A stretch of DNA of 64,000 nucleotides, taken from Streptomyces sp. NBC_01016. GTDB taxonomy: Bacteria; Actinomycetota; Actinomycetes; Streptomycetales; Streptomycetaceae. Made by a program: the position numbers and the translations under genes. This document shows positions 8,304 to 17,398 of the stretch, one piece after another. The notes under the pieces are model-generated. The model ran no database searches, had not been told where the DNA came from, and saw only the letters and a list, made by a program, of their open reading frames with translations. The stretch spans positions 5,580,001-5,644,000 of the forward strand of contig NZ_JAPEOQ010000001.1 in NCBI RefSeq assembly GCF_026341035.1, given 5' to 3'. The first letter of the stretch is position 1; every line of letters begins with the position of its first letter.

Positions 8304-8552
8304 ATGACCGCCACCACCACTTACGACCGCTTCGTGGGCCTGCTGGCCAAGGGCTTCGGCGTCGAGGCCGACGAGGTCTCACCGGAGAGCACCTTCGCGG
8401 AGCTGGAACTGGACTCACTGGCCCTCGTGGAGCTGACCCTCGCCGCGCAGGAGGAATTCGGCATCACCCTCACCGAAGACGAGCTGCACGCGACGAGCAC
8501 CATGACGGAGGCGGCGGGGACTCTCGACTCCAAGCTGGTGACAGTCCGATGA
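8304..8552 (+). CDS. Acyl carrier protein
   Basis: This 82-residue acidic protein has the phosphopantetheine attachment Ser38 in the LELDSLALVEL motif and the usual helix pattern. It follows a 51-base gap and has a strong AAGGAG site, so it can be translated at higher level than its coupled neighbours, as expected for a carrier needed in excess. It would carry the growing chain between the KASIII and KASII enzymes and probably present it to the reductase, and possibly the desaturase. It ends in an ATGA overlap with the KASII gene. Confidence 0.96.
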   Translation: MTATTTYDRFVGLLAKGFGVEADEVSPESTFAELELDSLALVELTLAAQEEFGITLTEDELHATSTMTEAAGTLDSKLVTVR

Positions 8553-9796
8553 CCGCGGCCGCCGGCGGGTACGACGCGGCGGTCACGGGCATCGGCATGG
8601 TGACCGCCGCCGGCCTCGACACCGCCGCTTCCTGGGACCGCATCAAGGCCGCGTCCGGCACCGCCGCACGGCGGGTGCCCGCGCTCGCGGGAATCCCCGC
8701 CGACATCGGCTGTTGGATACCCGACTTCGATCCGGCCGCCGTGATCGGCGCACGCAAGGCGTGGCGCCTGGACCGCAGCAGCCAGTTCGCGGTCGCCGCC
8801 GCGGCCGAAGCTCTCGCGGACGCGGGCCTCCGTCCGGCGGACTGGGAGGGCGACGCGGGCGCGCGGGTGGGCGTGGTGCTGGGCAGCGGCATCGGCGGCG
8901 CCGGGACCTGGGAGAAGCAGCACGGCGTGCTGCTGGATCAGGGGCCGGGGAAGGTGTCCGCCATGCTGATCCCCATGCTCGCGATCAACATGCCGGCGGG
9001 CCATATCGCCATGGAGATCGGTGCCCGCGGGCCCAACTTCGTGACGGCCACCGCCTGCGCGTCGGGCGCCACCGCCGTGGGTGCGGCGCGCGAACTGCTG
9101 CGTGGCGGGCACTGCGACGTGGTGCTCACGGGCGGCACCGAGGCGTGTCTCGTGCCCTCCATCATCTCGGGCTTTCAGCAGATGGGCGCGCTGTCCGGGC
9201 GTCGCGACGACCCCACGGCGGCCTCCCGCCCGTTCGACGTCGACCGCGACGGCTTCGTGCCGGCCGAGGGCGCCGCCGTCCTGGTCCTCGAGCGTCCGGA
9301 GAGCGCCCGGGCCCGCGGAGCGCGCATCCGCGCCCACATCAGCGGATACGGGGCCTCGGCGGATGCCTACAATGCCACCGCGCCGGAACCCCGGGGCGCC
9401 GGCGCGGAGTTGGCTCTGCGCGCGGCCCTGAAGGACGCGGGAGTGGCTGCGCACGCGGTGGACCATGTCAACGCTCATGGCACCGCGACGCCCCTGAACG
9501 ACCTGATGGAGGCCCGGCTGATCCGCCGGGTCCTCGGGGGCCGGCCCGCGGTGACCTCGGTCAAGGGCGTGACGGGCCACTCGCTGGGGGCTTCCGGAGC
9601 CGTCGAAGTGGCCGTCGCCGCCCTCACCATGGAGCAGCAGCTGATCCCGCCGACCGCGAACCTGGACAGCCAGGACCCTCGGATCGACCTGGACGTCGTC
9701 GTCAAGGAGGCCCGCCCTGCCGACGTGGAGGTCGCCGTCAGCAATTCCTTCGGCTTCGGCGGCCAGAACGCCGTGGTGCTGCTGACCCGCCCCTGA
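8549..9796 (+). CDS. 3-oxoacyl-ACP synthase II (KASII, FabF-like)
   Basis: The 415-residue FabF-type elongating condensing enzyme has an intact Cys-His-His triad: Cys170 (TATACASGATAV), His310 (VNAHGTATPLND) and His344 (VTGHSLGASG). It carries the C-terminal SNSFGFGGQN signature. The active Cys means it is not a chain-length-factor homologue, and no second KAS-beta gene is seen. This separates the system from aromatic type II polyketide clusters and points to a fatty-acid-like chain. It is the last gene of the plus-strand operon; a perfect hairpin terminator follows 17 bases later. Confidence 0.95.
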   Translation: MTAAAGGYDAAVTGIGMVTAAGLDTAASWDRIKAASGTAARRVPALAGIPADIGCWIPDFDPAAVIGARKAWRLDRSSQFAVAAAAEALADAGLRPADWEGDAGARVGVVLGSGIGGAGTWEKQHGVLLDQGPGKVSAMLIPMLAINMPAGHIAMEIGARGPNFVTATACASGATAVGAARELLRGGHCDVVLTGGTEACLVPSIISGFQQMGALSGRRDDPTAASRPFDVDRDGFVPAEGAAVLVLERPESARARGARIRAHISGYGASADAYNATAPEPRGAGAELALRAALKDAGVAAHAVDHVNAHGTATPLNDLMEARLIRRVLGGRPAVTSVKGVTGHSLGASGAVEVAVAALTMEQQLIPPTANLDSQDPRIDLDVVVKEARPADVEVAVSNSFGFGGQNAVVLLTRP

Positions 9797-9812
9797 TGAA
9801 TGCCGCTGCCGA

Positions 9813-9863
9813 CCCAGCAGGCTGCGCCGGACCCCTTGACCGGGTCCGGCGCAGCCTGCTGGG
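9813..9863. terminator. Perfect 22-bp stem bidirectional terminator
   Basis: Bases 9813-9834 are exactly complementary to 9842-9863 with a 7-base loop. It lies between the convergent KASII gene (ends 9796) and the minus-strand diiron gene (ends 9880), so it can stop transcription from both sides. Confidence 0.88.
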
Positions 9864-9879
9864 CCGACAGCGGGGCCGT

Positions 9880-10998
9880 TCAGCCGTCGTCGCCGGCGGC
9901 GTTGAGCCGCCCCTCCGCAATCGCGTGGTGGACCTCGTTCTGCCGCGACTTGAGCTCGTGCCGCTCCGCGTCCAGCGCCTCCGCCTGGGCCTCGTCCGCC
10001 GCCATGAGCTTCAGCAGGTCGCGGTCCGCCATGTCCAGCACGCCCATGTCCGCGTATGCCTGCTGGACCCTTGGCCCCCACAGCCCGATGTCCTTGACGC
10101 AGGGCACGATCCGGGTGAAGAGCCGTGACCGGAAGGCACGCATGCGCGGGCCCCGGTTCATGTACTCCATGCATTCCTTCATGTCGAAGCCGAGCGTCTC
10201 CCACACCTCCTGCATCCGCAGCCGGTCGCGCATCAGGTAGCAGCCCTCGACGATGAAGTCCTCGCGTTCCGCGATCTCCTTGCTGGTCAGCTCCTTGTAG
10301 TAGTCCCGCAGCGCGATGCGCCCGAAGGCCACGTGCCGGGCCTCGTCCTGCATGATGTAGGAGAGAATCTGCTTGGGCAGCGGCTTGTCCGTACGGTCGC
10401 GCAGGATGCCGAAGGCCGCGAGGGCCAGGCCCTCGATGAGCACCTGCATTCCCAGATACGGCATGTCCCAGCGGGAGTCGTTCAAAGCCTCGCCCAGCAG
10501 GGACTTCAGATGCGGGCTGATCGGATAGCTCATGCCGATCTTGTCGCGCACAAAGCGCGTGAACAGCTCCGCGTGCCGCGCCTCGTCCATGACCTGGGTC
10601 GCGGCATAGAACTTGGAGTCGATGTCCGGCACCGACTCGACGATCCGGGCGGAGCAGATCATGGCGCCCTGCTCGCCGTGCAGGAACTGACTGAACTCCC
10701 AGGCCGCCATGTGCCGTCGCAGCTCCTGCTTCTCCCGCCCGTTCAGGCGGGAGTACTGCCGGGAGCCGTACAGCGCGAGGGCGTTCTCCGGAGTGCCGAG
10801 GACATCACAGGGGTCCACGTCCAGGGACCAGTCGATCCGCTTCGTACTGTCCCACTGCTTGTCCTTGCCCTTCTGATAGAGGCTCAGCAGCCGCTCTCGA
10901 TCCGTGTCGTACTCCCAGGTGAAGGTGTTTCGCCCCTGCATCGGAAACGACCAGGCGGCGCTGGTGTCGGTGTTCGGGATATGGGCGCTATCACTCAT
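9880..10998 (-). CDS. R2-like ferritin-fold diiron protein
   Basis: The 372-residue protein has a full set of carboxylate and histidine iron ligands: E109 (LHGEQGAM), E139 and H142 (VMDEARHAEL), E189 (LIEGLAL), and E219 and H222 (MQDEARHVAF). It belongs to the broad R2-like ferritin superfamily and shares the FYA(A)TQ..DEARHA signature with the diiron protein at 5111 but is clearly divergent from it. Start ATG at 10998 is preceded by AAGGGA. Frame extensions upstream to 11148 lack a ribosome site. The position downstream of the kinase-fold gene suggests an operon with it. A role in N-oxidation or chain modification of the cluster product is inferred. Confidence 0.92.
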   Translation of the reverse strand: MSDSAHIPNTDTSAAWSFPMQGRNTFTWEYDTDRERLLSLYQKGKDKQWDSTKRIDWSLDVDPCDVLGTPENALALYGSRQYSRLNGREKQELRRHMAAWEFSQFLHGEQGAMICSARIVESVPDIDSKFYAATQVMDEARHAELFTRFVRDKIGMSYPISPHLKSLLGEALNDSRWDMPYLGMQVLIEGLALAAFGILRDRTDKPLPKQILSYIMQDEARHVAFGRIALRDYYKELTSKEIAEREDFIVEGCYLMRDRLRMQEVWETLGFDMKECMEYMNRGPRMRAFRSRLFTRIVPCVKDIGLWGPRVQQAYADMGVLDMADRDLLKLMAADEAQAEALDAERHELKSRQNEVHHAIAEGRLNAAGDDG

Positions 10999-11051
10999 GA
11001 GCAAGTCCCTTGCGTGGTACGGATGGTGGTCGACCCGCGGCCGGCCTGCGG

Positions 11052-12011
11052 TCATACGGACTCGGCGGCCGGGGCCAGCACCGGCAGCGCCGCGGGAAGG
11101 ATGTCGAGTGCGTAGCGCGTGCGCCCGCGCTTGACCTCGCCGTCCCACTCGAAGGTGAGGGGTGCACCGTCGGTGCGTTCGATCTCGACGCGGCGACCGC
11201 GCCGGTACAGCACCTCGGGCCGTTCGAGATGCCGTCCCTCCCGAGTGAGACCGGGAAGCTCCAGAGGATCGAGATCGCCGGTCACCACACAGACGTCGAG
11301 CAGAGCGTCGTCCAGAACGGAGTGGGGCAGCAGGAGGAACCCGCCGCCCCGGTAGCGGCCGCCACCGACGGCCGCGAGGACCACGCTGCCGTCATGGACC
11401 ACCTCGCCGTCCACCACGACCCTGGCCGGGTGCGGCGCGAAGTCGCGCAAGGTCGCGGCCACCGCTTGCTGGTAGCGGGCCCGACCGCTGATCCTGGTGA
11501 GCCCGGCCGCCGTCTCCAGCGCCTCGGCGACGAGACCGGAGCAGGCGCCCAGCAGCACGATGTCCCGCGTCTGCGCCACGCGCGCCAGGTCCAGCCGCCG
11601 AAGCCGCGGACGCGCTCCCGTGAAGGCGGCGGCGAGCGCCTCGCGCCACGGCCGGTCGTGCCAGACCTCTTTGTAGAAAGAGTTGCCGGTGCCGGCCGGA
11701 ACGCAGAACAGGGCCGGGCCGACGAGCCCCGGCCGGGCCGCCACGACCTCCGCGCCCTCCCCGGCCGCCACGATGCCGCCCGCCACTTCGCCGACGGTGC
11801 CGTCGCCGCCGACCGCGACCACGGCGTCCACGCCGTCCCGTACGGCCTTCGCGGCCAGTGTCCGGGCGTGCCCGGGGTACGCGGTCCGCACCACGCCGAC
11901 CTCTCCGACGAGCCTCTGACACGCCTCAGCGACATCCGCGACCGGGACCGAAACGGCGCCCCCCGCCCGTTCGTTCGCCACGATCACCGCATTGCGTGCC
12001 CAGTGGCTCAT
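11052..12011 (-). CDS. Diacylglycerol kinase-fold (DAGK_cat) protein
   Basis: The 319-residue protein has the nucleotide-binding GGDGT motif (residues 68-72, VAVGGDGTVGE) and the PAGTGNSF loop near residue 110, followed by the beta-sandwich domain of the diacylglycerol/sphingosine kinase family. The start at 12011 follows AAGGAAG. The family phosphorylates lipid or small-molecule hydroxyls. In valanimycin synthesis the kinase VlmJ phosphorylates a serine-derived hydroxyl before elimination, and I recall it as a DAGK-family protein. A similar dehydration step here is therefore plausible but inferred. A housekeeping lipid kinase is the alternative. It is 55 bases downstream of the tRNA-like gene on the same strand. 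Confidence 0.9.
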   Translation of the reverse strand: MSHWARNAVIVANERAGGAVSVPVADVAEACQRLVGEVGVVRTAYPGHARTLAAKAVRDGVDAVVAVGGDGTVGEVAGGIVAAGEGAEVVAARPGLVGPALFCVPAGTGNSFYKEVWHDRPWREALAAAFTGARPRLRRLDLARVAQTRDIVLLGACSGLVAEALETAAGLTRISGRARYQQAVAATLRDFAPHPARVVVDGEVVHDGSVVLAAVGGGRYRGGGFLLLPHSVLDDALLDVCVVTGDLDPLELPGLTREGRHLERPEVLYRRGRRVEIERTDGAPLTFEWDGEVKRGRTRYALDILPAALPVLAPAAESV

Positions 12012-12065
12012 GCGCTGCTTCCTTGTCCGCATCGTCTGCATCGGATCGGCCGCCGCCGCGCTGAG

Positions 12066-12157
12066 CGGAGAGAGCAGGATTCGAACCTGCGCGGGGCTTG
12101 GCACCCCTGACCGGAAACGGGTTCCGGCCCCCATTGGGCCGCTATGGGTATCTCTCC
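12066..12157 (-). tRNA. Serine-type class II tRNA-like gene with abnormal anticodon loop
   Basis: Read on the minus strand, 92 bases fold as a long-variable-arm tRNA. The 7-bp acceptor is GGAGAGA/TCTCTCC. The D arm is CCCAT/ATGGG, with GG in the loop. The variable arm has a 4-bp GGGG/CCCC stem. The T arm is GCAGG-TTCGAAT-CCTGC, and the discriminator is G (12066). CCA is not encoded. The body and G73 fit tRNA-Ser. The anticodon stem (CCGGA/TCCGG) closes a loop ACCCGTT: position 33 is C instead of T, position 37 is T, and the formal anticodon would be CCG. A GGA triplet exists at 12125-12123 but sits mostly in the stem. It may be a specialised seryl-tRNA, a decayed tRNA, or a former integration site. 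Confidence 0.6.
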
Positions 12158-12275
12158 TCGCCGGCCTCCGCGGCCGACGTAAGGACGATGCCACGCCGGA
12201 CTTGCAGACGGCTGAAACGCTCGTCTCAGTCCGCTGCGCTCCGCTCTGGTCTGTGCGGTGCGAACAAACGGGGGT

Positions 12276-12521
12276 GGTTCTGGGACAGCCGGTTGGCCTG
12301 GGTACTCGCAGACGGCCCATGACCGGGGCGACAGCGGGACCGTCCGAGCGCAGGATGGTCCGGCTCGCGGGCCGGGACCCCTTTTGCCGGGCCCCGGCGG
12401 CGTGTTGATGAGCGCGCACGATCGTGGCGTCGACGGCGACGCCCCAGTCCAGATCGCCGGCGGCGTCGGCCGCGAGCAGAGCGGTGAGAGTCCGCTGCCG
12501 GGTTCCGCCACGCGCCCACAT
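12276..12521 (-). pseudogene. IS5-type transposase remnant
   Basis: About 82 codons read as an IS5-family DDE transposase: AGDLDWGVAVDATIVRAHQH (including the first catalytic Asp), AAGARQKG, then RLRVPRPTGCPRTTP, which resembles the later conserved IRVPR..GRPRT segment. The central part between the two blocks is missing and both ends are lost, so this is a dead fragment with an internal deletion. No terminal inverted repeats are evident. It marks past insertion at the outer edge of the biosynthetic cluster, beside the tRNA-like gene. Confidence 0.7.
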
Positions 12522-12598
12522 TTGCAGCGGGTTGGCGGGATGGGCACAGGCAGGGCCGTGTAAGCAGCGCGCCGCTTAAGCGAAGGGCGCCCATGGTA

Positions 12599-12632
12599 GG
12601 CGCCTGACATGGACAAGCCCAGGTCAGGCGCC
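12599..12632 (-). terminator. Hairpin terminator downstream of ExaC-like dehydrogenase
   Basis: GGCGCCTGAC (12599-12608) pairs exactly with 12623-12632 around a 14-base loop. It lies just past the stop of the minus-strand dehydrogenase gene (12646). An alternative pairing uses GAAGGGCGCC at 12582-12591 with 12627-12636. Confidence 0.7.
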
Positions 12633-12645
12633 CTTCTTGTGCCCT

Positions 12646-14169
<1,524 letters not shown>

Positions 14170-14235
14170 GGTGAGTGGCCTCCTGTGCGGCTGCCCGCCT
14201 TTGGGCAGCGTTCGCTCGGGAGGCTAGGAGTCCGG

Positions 14236-14253
14236 ACGTTGCAGTTACGTTGC
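14236..14253. promoter_or_regulatory. Helically phased ACGTTGC repeat before the dehydrogenase
   Basis: ACGTTGC occurs at 14236-14242 and 14247-14253, 11 bases apart, in the gap between the regulator stop and the dehydrogenase start. One-turn spacing would place both copies on the same DNA face, as expected for a regulator site. This is a candidate only. Confidence 0.4.
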
Positions 14254-15561
14254 GTACGGGGCCGGGGAGCGCAGTTCGTCGTCGAGCGCGGCGAGGCGGG
14301 CAAGCACCGGCGGCGTCGGGCGGATCGCCGCGAGCGCGCGCCAGACGTCCAGGTCGTCCTCGCCCCACGGTGCGTGTACCCAGTCGGCCAGCAGGTCGGG
14401 GTCGGCGCGGGCGATGAGCGCGGCCCGGAGTTCGTCGACGAGGCGGTGCCGGATCCGGGCCACGGCGGGCGCCTGCGACAAGGGGAGGAGCGGGCCGGTG
14501 TACGCCGAGGCCGCCGCCGTGACCGCTCCCGAGGCGAGGCGGCGCTCGACCGTGGTGAGGTCCGAGTCGACCGGTCTCGACAGCCGGTAGGGGCGCGAGC
14601 GCAGCACGTCGGGCCCCAGTACCCGGCGCAGCCGGGCCAGTTCGGCGCGCAGCGTCACCGGCGTCACGGACTCGTCCTCGTACAGGAAGCAGAGGAGTTC
14701 GTCGCCCGTCAGGCCCTCCGGGTGGCGGGAGAGCAGGACGAGGAGCTCGCTGTGGCGGCGGCTGAGGCGGAGCTTGTGGCCGTCCGGCGTGAGGAGGAGG
14801 GCCTCGTCGCGGCCGAGCACCGTCAGGCGCAGGGCCGGCTCGGCCGCCGGCGGCGTTGCCAGGAGGGCGAGTTGGGACTCCGCCGCGCGCGCCACCGCCT
14901 GCACGAACGCCAGGCTGTGCGGATGTGCGAGGCGGTCGCCGCCCGTGATGTCGATGGCGCCGAGCAGCCGTCCGGTGTGCGGGTCGTGCACGGGGGCCGC
15001 CGCACAGGTCCACGGCTGCACCTTGCGGATGAAGTGCTCGGCCGCGAACACCTGTACCGGGCGGTCGACGGCGACGGCCGTGCCCGGCGCGTTCGTCCCC
15101 ATCGCCGACTCCGACCAGCGGGCACCCGGCACGAAGTTCATCCGGTCCGCCGCCTGCCGCGTACGCGCGTGCCCCTCCACCCACAGCAGCCTGCCGTGCG
15201 CGTCGCACACCGCGAGCAGATGCTCGCCGTCCGCGGCGAACGTGCCCATCAACTCGCGGAACAGCGGCATCACACGGGCCAGCGGATGCTCCGCCCGGTA
15301 GCTGTCGAGATCACCCTCCGGCATCTCCACCGACGCCGAGGCGTCCGGGCTGACGTGCGCGCCCGCCGAGCGGCGCCAGGACGCGGCGACGACGGGGCGC
15401 ACGGGGCGGGCCACGGTGCCGGCCGCGGTGAACCGGTCGTGCGCGCGGCGCAGCGCCCGGACCCGCTCGGACGGATCGGTGCCCGGCTCCAGGGCGACCC
15501 ACTGTTCGGTCAACGCGGCCTCCAGGCGGGATCCTTCGCGACGGTGCGGTGGCGCGACCAT
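14245..15561 (-). CDS. GAF-domain AcoR-like transcriptional regulator without AAA+ domain
   Basis: The 438-residue protein begins with the AcoR-type N-terminus (RPVVAASWRRS, then a GAF domain around LLAVCDAHGRLLWVEG to GRLLGAIDITGG). It continues into a winged-helix-like output (LRLSRRHSELLVLLSRHPEGLTGDELLCFLY). There is no sigma-54 AAA+ module, so it is the actinobacterial form. It ends 75 bases before the ExaC-like gene and probably controls it in response to an alcohol or aldehyde signal (inferred). The start is uncertain: ATG 15561 has only a weak GGGGTGA, and an in-frame ATG at 15621 is possible. Confidence 0.88.
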   Translation of the reverse strand: MVAPPHRREGSRLEAALTEQWVALEPGTDPSERVRALRRAHDRFTAAGTVARPVRPVVAASWRRSAGAHVSPDASASVEMPEGDLDSYRAEHPLARVMPLFRELMGTFAADGEHLLAVCDAHGRLLWVEGHARTRQAADRMNFVPGARWSESAMGTNAPGTAVAVDRPVQVFAAEHFIRKVQPWTCAAAPVHDPHTGRLLGAIDITGGDRLAHPHSLAFVQAVARAAESQLALLATPPAAEPALRLTVLGRDEALLLTPDGHKLRLSRRHSELLVLLSRHPEGLTGDELLCFLYEDESVTPVTLRAELARLRRVLGPDVLRSRPYRLSRPVDSDLTTVERRLASGAVTAAASAYTGPLLPLSQAPAVARIRHRLVDELRAALIARADPDLLADWVHAPWGEDDLDVWRALAAIRPTPPVLARLAALDDELRSPAPYAT

Positions 15562-15659
15562 CGTCACCCCGGGGACGCGGGCCGACAAGAAGCGGAACAC
15601 GGATCGGGCGATTCGGCACATGCCACTCACGGGTGTGGAGACGGCCGCGCCCGCCGGGA

Positions 15660-16265
15660 TCAGGAGGCGGCGACCAGCCGCATGTACCGGTCCCAGTCCC
15701 AGTTCGGGCCCGGGTCCGTGTGATCCGCGCCGGGCACCTCCACGTGGCCGATGATCCGCTCGCGGGTCTTCGGGATGCCGTAGCGCGTGCAGATCGACGC
15801 GGTGAGCGCCGCCGACTCCCGGTACATCGCGGCGGTGAAGTACTCCGGTTTGTCGACCCACCCTTCGTGTTCGATGCCGATGCTGCGCGTGTTGTAGTCC
15901 CAGTTCCCCGCGTGCCAGGCGACGTTCTTCTCCCGCACCATCTGGGCGATGTGCCCGTCGGAAGAGCGGACGACGTAATGCGCGGAGACCTGCTTGGCCG
16001 GGTTCTTGAAGATGTCGAGCGTCGTCGCGTACGACTCCTGCGTCACGTGGACGATCACGAACTCGACCGGGTACGACAACGGGCGCCCGGACTCCGTGTA
16101 GTTGGACTTGCTCGCCGGAACGGACTGGGCCTTCGGGTAGTCCACCGTCGCCAGCGGCAGGGCGTCGGCCCGGCCCGTGGCCAGCAGTGCGGTGGGCGCC
16201 GCGGCGAGCGCGCCGAGTTGGAGCAGTCGGCGGCGGCTCGGGAATGATTGTTTTGCTCGGTCCAT
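15660..16265 (-). CDS. Tat-exported N-acetylmuramoyl-L-alanine amidase
   Basis: The 201-residue protein has a twin-arginine signal (PSRRRLLQLGALAAAPTALL) followed by an Amidase_2 / PGRP-like domain. Zinc-site and catalytic elements include FVIVHVTQ, SIGIEHEG and IGHVEVPGADHTDPG. It would be folded in the cytoplasm, exported, and would cut the amide between MurNAc and the stem peptide in the wall. It stands alone on the minus strand; the 110 bases upstream are strongly G-rich on the plus strand. Confidence 0.93.
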   Translation of the reverse strand: MDRAKQSFPSRRRLLQLGALAAAPTALLATGRADALPLATVDYPKAQSVPASKSNYTESGRPLSYPVEFVIVHVTQESYATTLDIFKNPAKQVSAHYVVRSSDGHIAQMVREKNVAWHAGNWDYNTRSIGIEHEGWVDKPEYFTAAMYRESAALTASICTRYGIPKTRERIIGHVEVPGADHTDPGPNWDWDRYMRLVAAS

Positions 16266-16375
16266 GTCAATCCTGCCTCTCGGGTCACCGGTGGGGCGGA
16301 ACTCAGTGGGGCGGGTGCGGTGCTGTGGGGGTGAGTGGGTGAGTGGAGGGGTGGGGGATCGGTTGGGGCGGGGGT

Positions 16376-17398
16376 TCAGAGTTCGGGGCGCGGCAGGGTC
16401 GCCGCGCTTTCGCGGAGCCGTGTGTGCAGCCCGCGGTGCGTCTCGCGTGCAGGCAGCCATTCCTTGCGGAGCTTGGCGACGCACGTGTAATTGGTGTCGC
16501 AGACGTTCGCCAGCGGTGACTCCACGGTCTGCGTCACGAACTGGTACGCGTCCAACTCGCTGAAGCCGTAGTCCCGTACGAGCCACTGCACCAGGTCGAG
16601 CTGGGATATCCGGAAGGCGTCCTCCAGCGGGCGGGCCGAACCCGTCGAGACGATGTGCGTGTCCGACTCGATGCGCGGCCACGGCGTAGCCACGCCCTTG
16701 AGGAGCTCCACGATGACGACGGTCCGCATGGCACACTCCACGGCCACACCGCAGGTCTCGCCCTCGCCCTGCCTCGCGTGCCCGTCGCCGAGGCTCAGGA
16801 GCGCGCCCTCCACGTTCACGCCGAGGTAGCAGGTGACGCCCGCCCGCATCTCCGGCGTGTCCATGTTCCCGCCGTGCGCGTCCGGCACGAGCGCCGAACG
16901 GACCTCCAGATTCGCGGGCGCGACACCGACCGTGCCGTGCATCGGGTCCATCGGCAGCTCGGCGGTGAACTCGCTGTCCCGCGCCGCGAACAGGGCGGTG
17001 CGGCGCGCCCGGTCGAGCTGCCATATCCAGACGGTCTCGGGGAGTGGCGGCTGGAGCGTCGCGGTCGCGTGCGTCGATGTCAGCGCCCCGAACAGCGGCA
17101 CCGTCGTGGACGCCGCCCAGTCGCGCGCGGGCTCCACCGACACGAAGTGCACCGCCACGGTGTCGCCCGGCTCGGCGCCCTCGATGTGGAACGGGCCGGT
17201 CTGCGGGTTGAGGAAAGGGAACTCGCAGACTTCCGAGACCAGGTCCTTCTCGGAGCGGACCCGGCCGCCGAAGCAGTCCTCCGTGAACAGGTCGAGCGCC
17301 GTGCCCGGAGCGATGCGCGCGACGGGCGGCGCACCGCCGAACGTCCAGGCGTACTCGCCGGGCCCCGGCCGGACGGTCAGCATCCGGAGATCGCTCAT
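16376..17398 (-). CDS. Acetamidase/formamidase family protein
   Basis: The 340-residue protein matches the FmdA/AmdA family: an N-terminal beta domain (PPVARIAPGTALDLFTEDCFGG), the GDTVAVHF strand, and the central VNVEGALLSLGDGHARQGEGE motif that bears the metal and catalytic residues. The family releases ammonia from short amides such as formamide. Its start overlaps the stop of a tiny membrane-peptide gene (ATGA, 17395-17398), so translation is coupled. A second, different family member lies at 25983. Confidence 0.93.
   Translation of the reverse strand: MSDLRMLTVRPGPGEYAWTFGGAPPVARIAPGTALDLFTEDCFGGRVRSEKDLVSEVCEFPFLNPQTGPFHIEGAEPGDTVAVHFVSVEPARDWAASTTVPLFGALTSTHATATLQPPLPETVWIWQLDRARRTALFAARDSEFTAELPMDPMHGTVGVAPANLEVRSALVPDAHGGNMDTPEMRAGVTCYLGVNVEGALLSLGDGHARQGEGETCGVAVECAMRTVVIVELLKGVATPWPRIESDTHIVSTGSARPLEDAFRISQLDLVQWLVRDYGFSELDAYQFVTQTVESPLANVCDTNYTCVAKLRKEWLPARETHRGLHTRLRESAATLPRPEL

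Noticed and set aside
1..9796. Type II aromatic polyketide cluster
   Set aside because: There is no chain-length factor (the single KASII keeps its Cys) and no ketoreductase. The SRPBCC protein alone is not enough.
12066..12157. Selenocysteine tRNA
   Set aside because: The acceptor stem is 7 bp with a 5-bp T stem and no TCA in the anticodon loop; tRNA-Sec has an extended acceptor and TTCAAAT loop.
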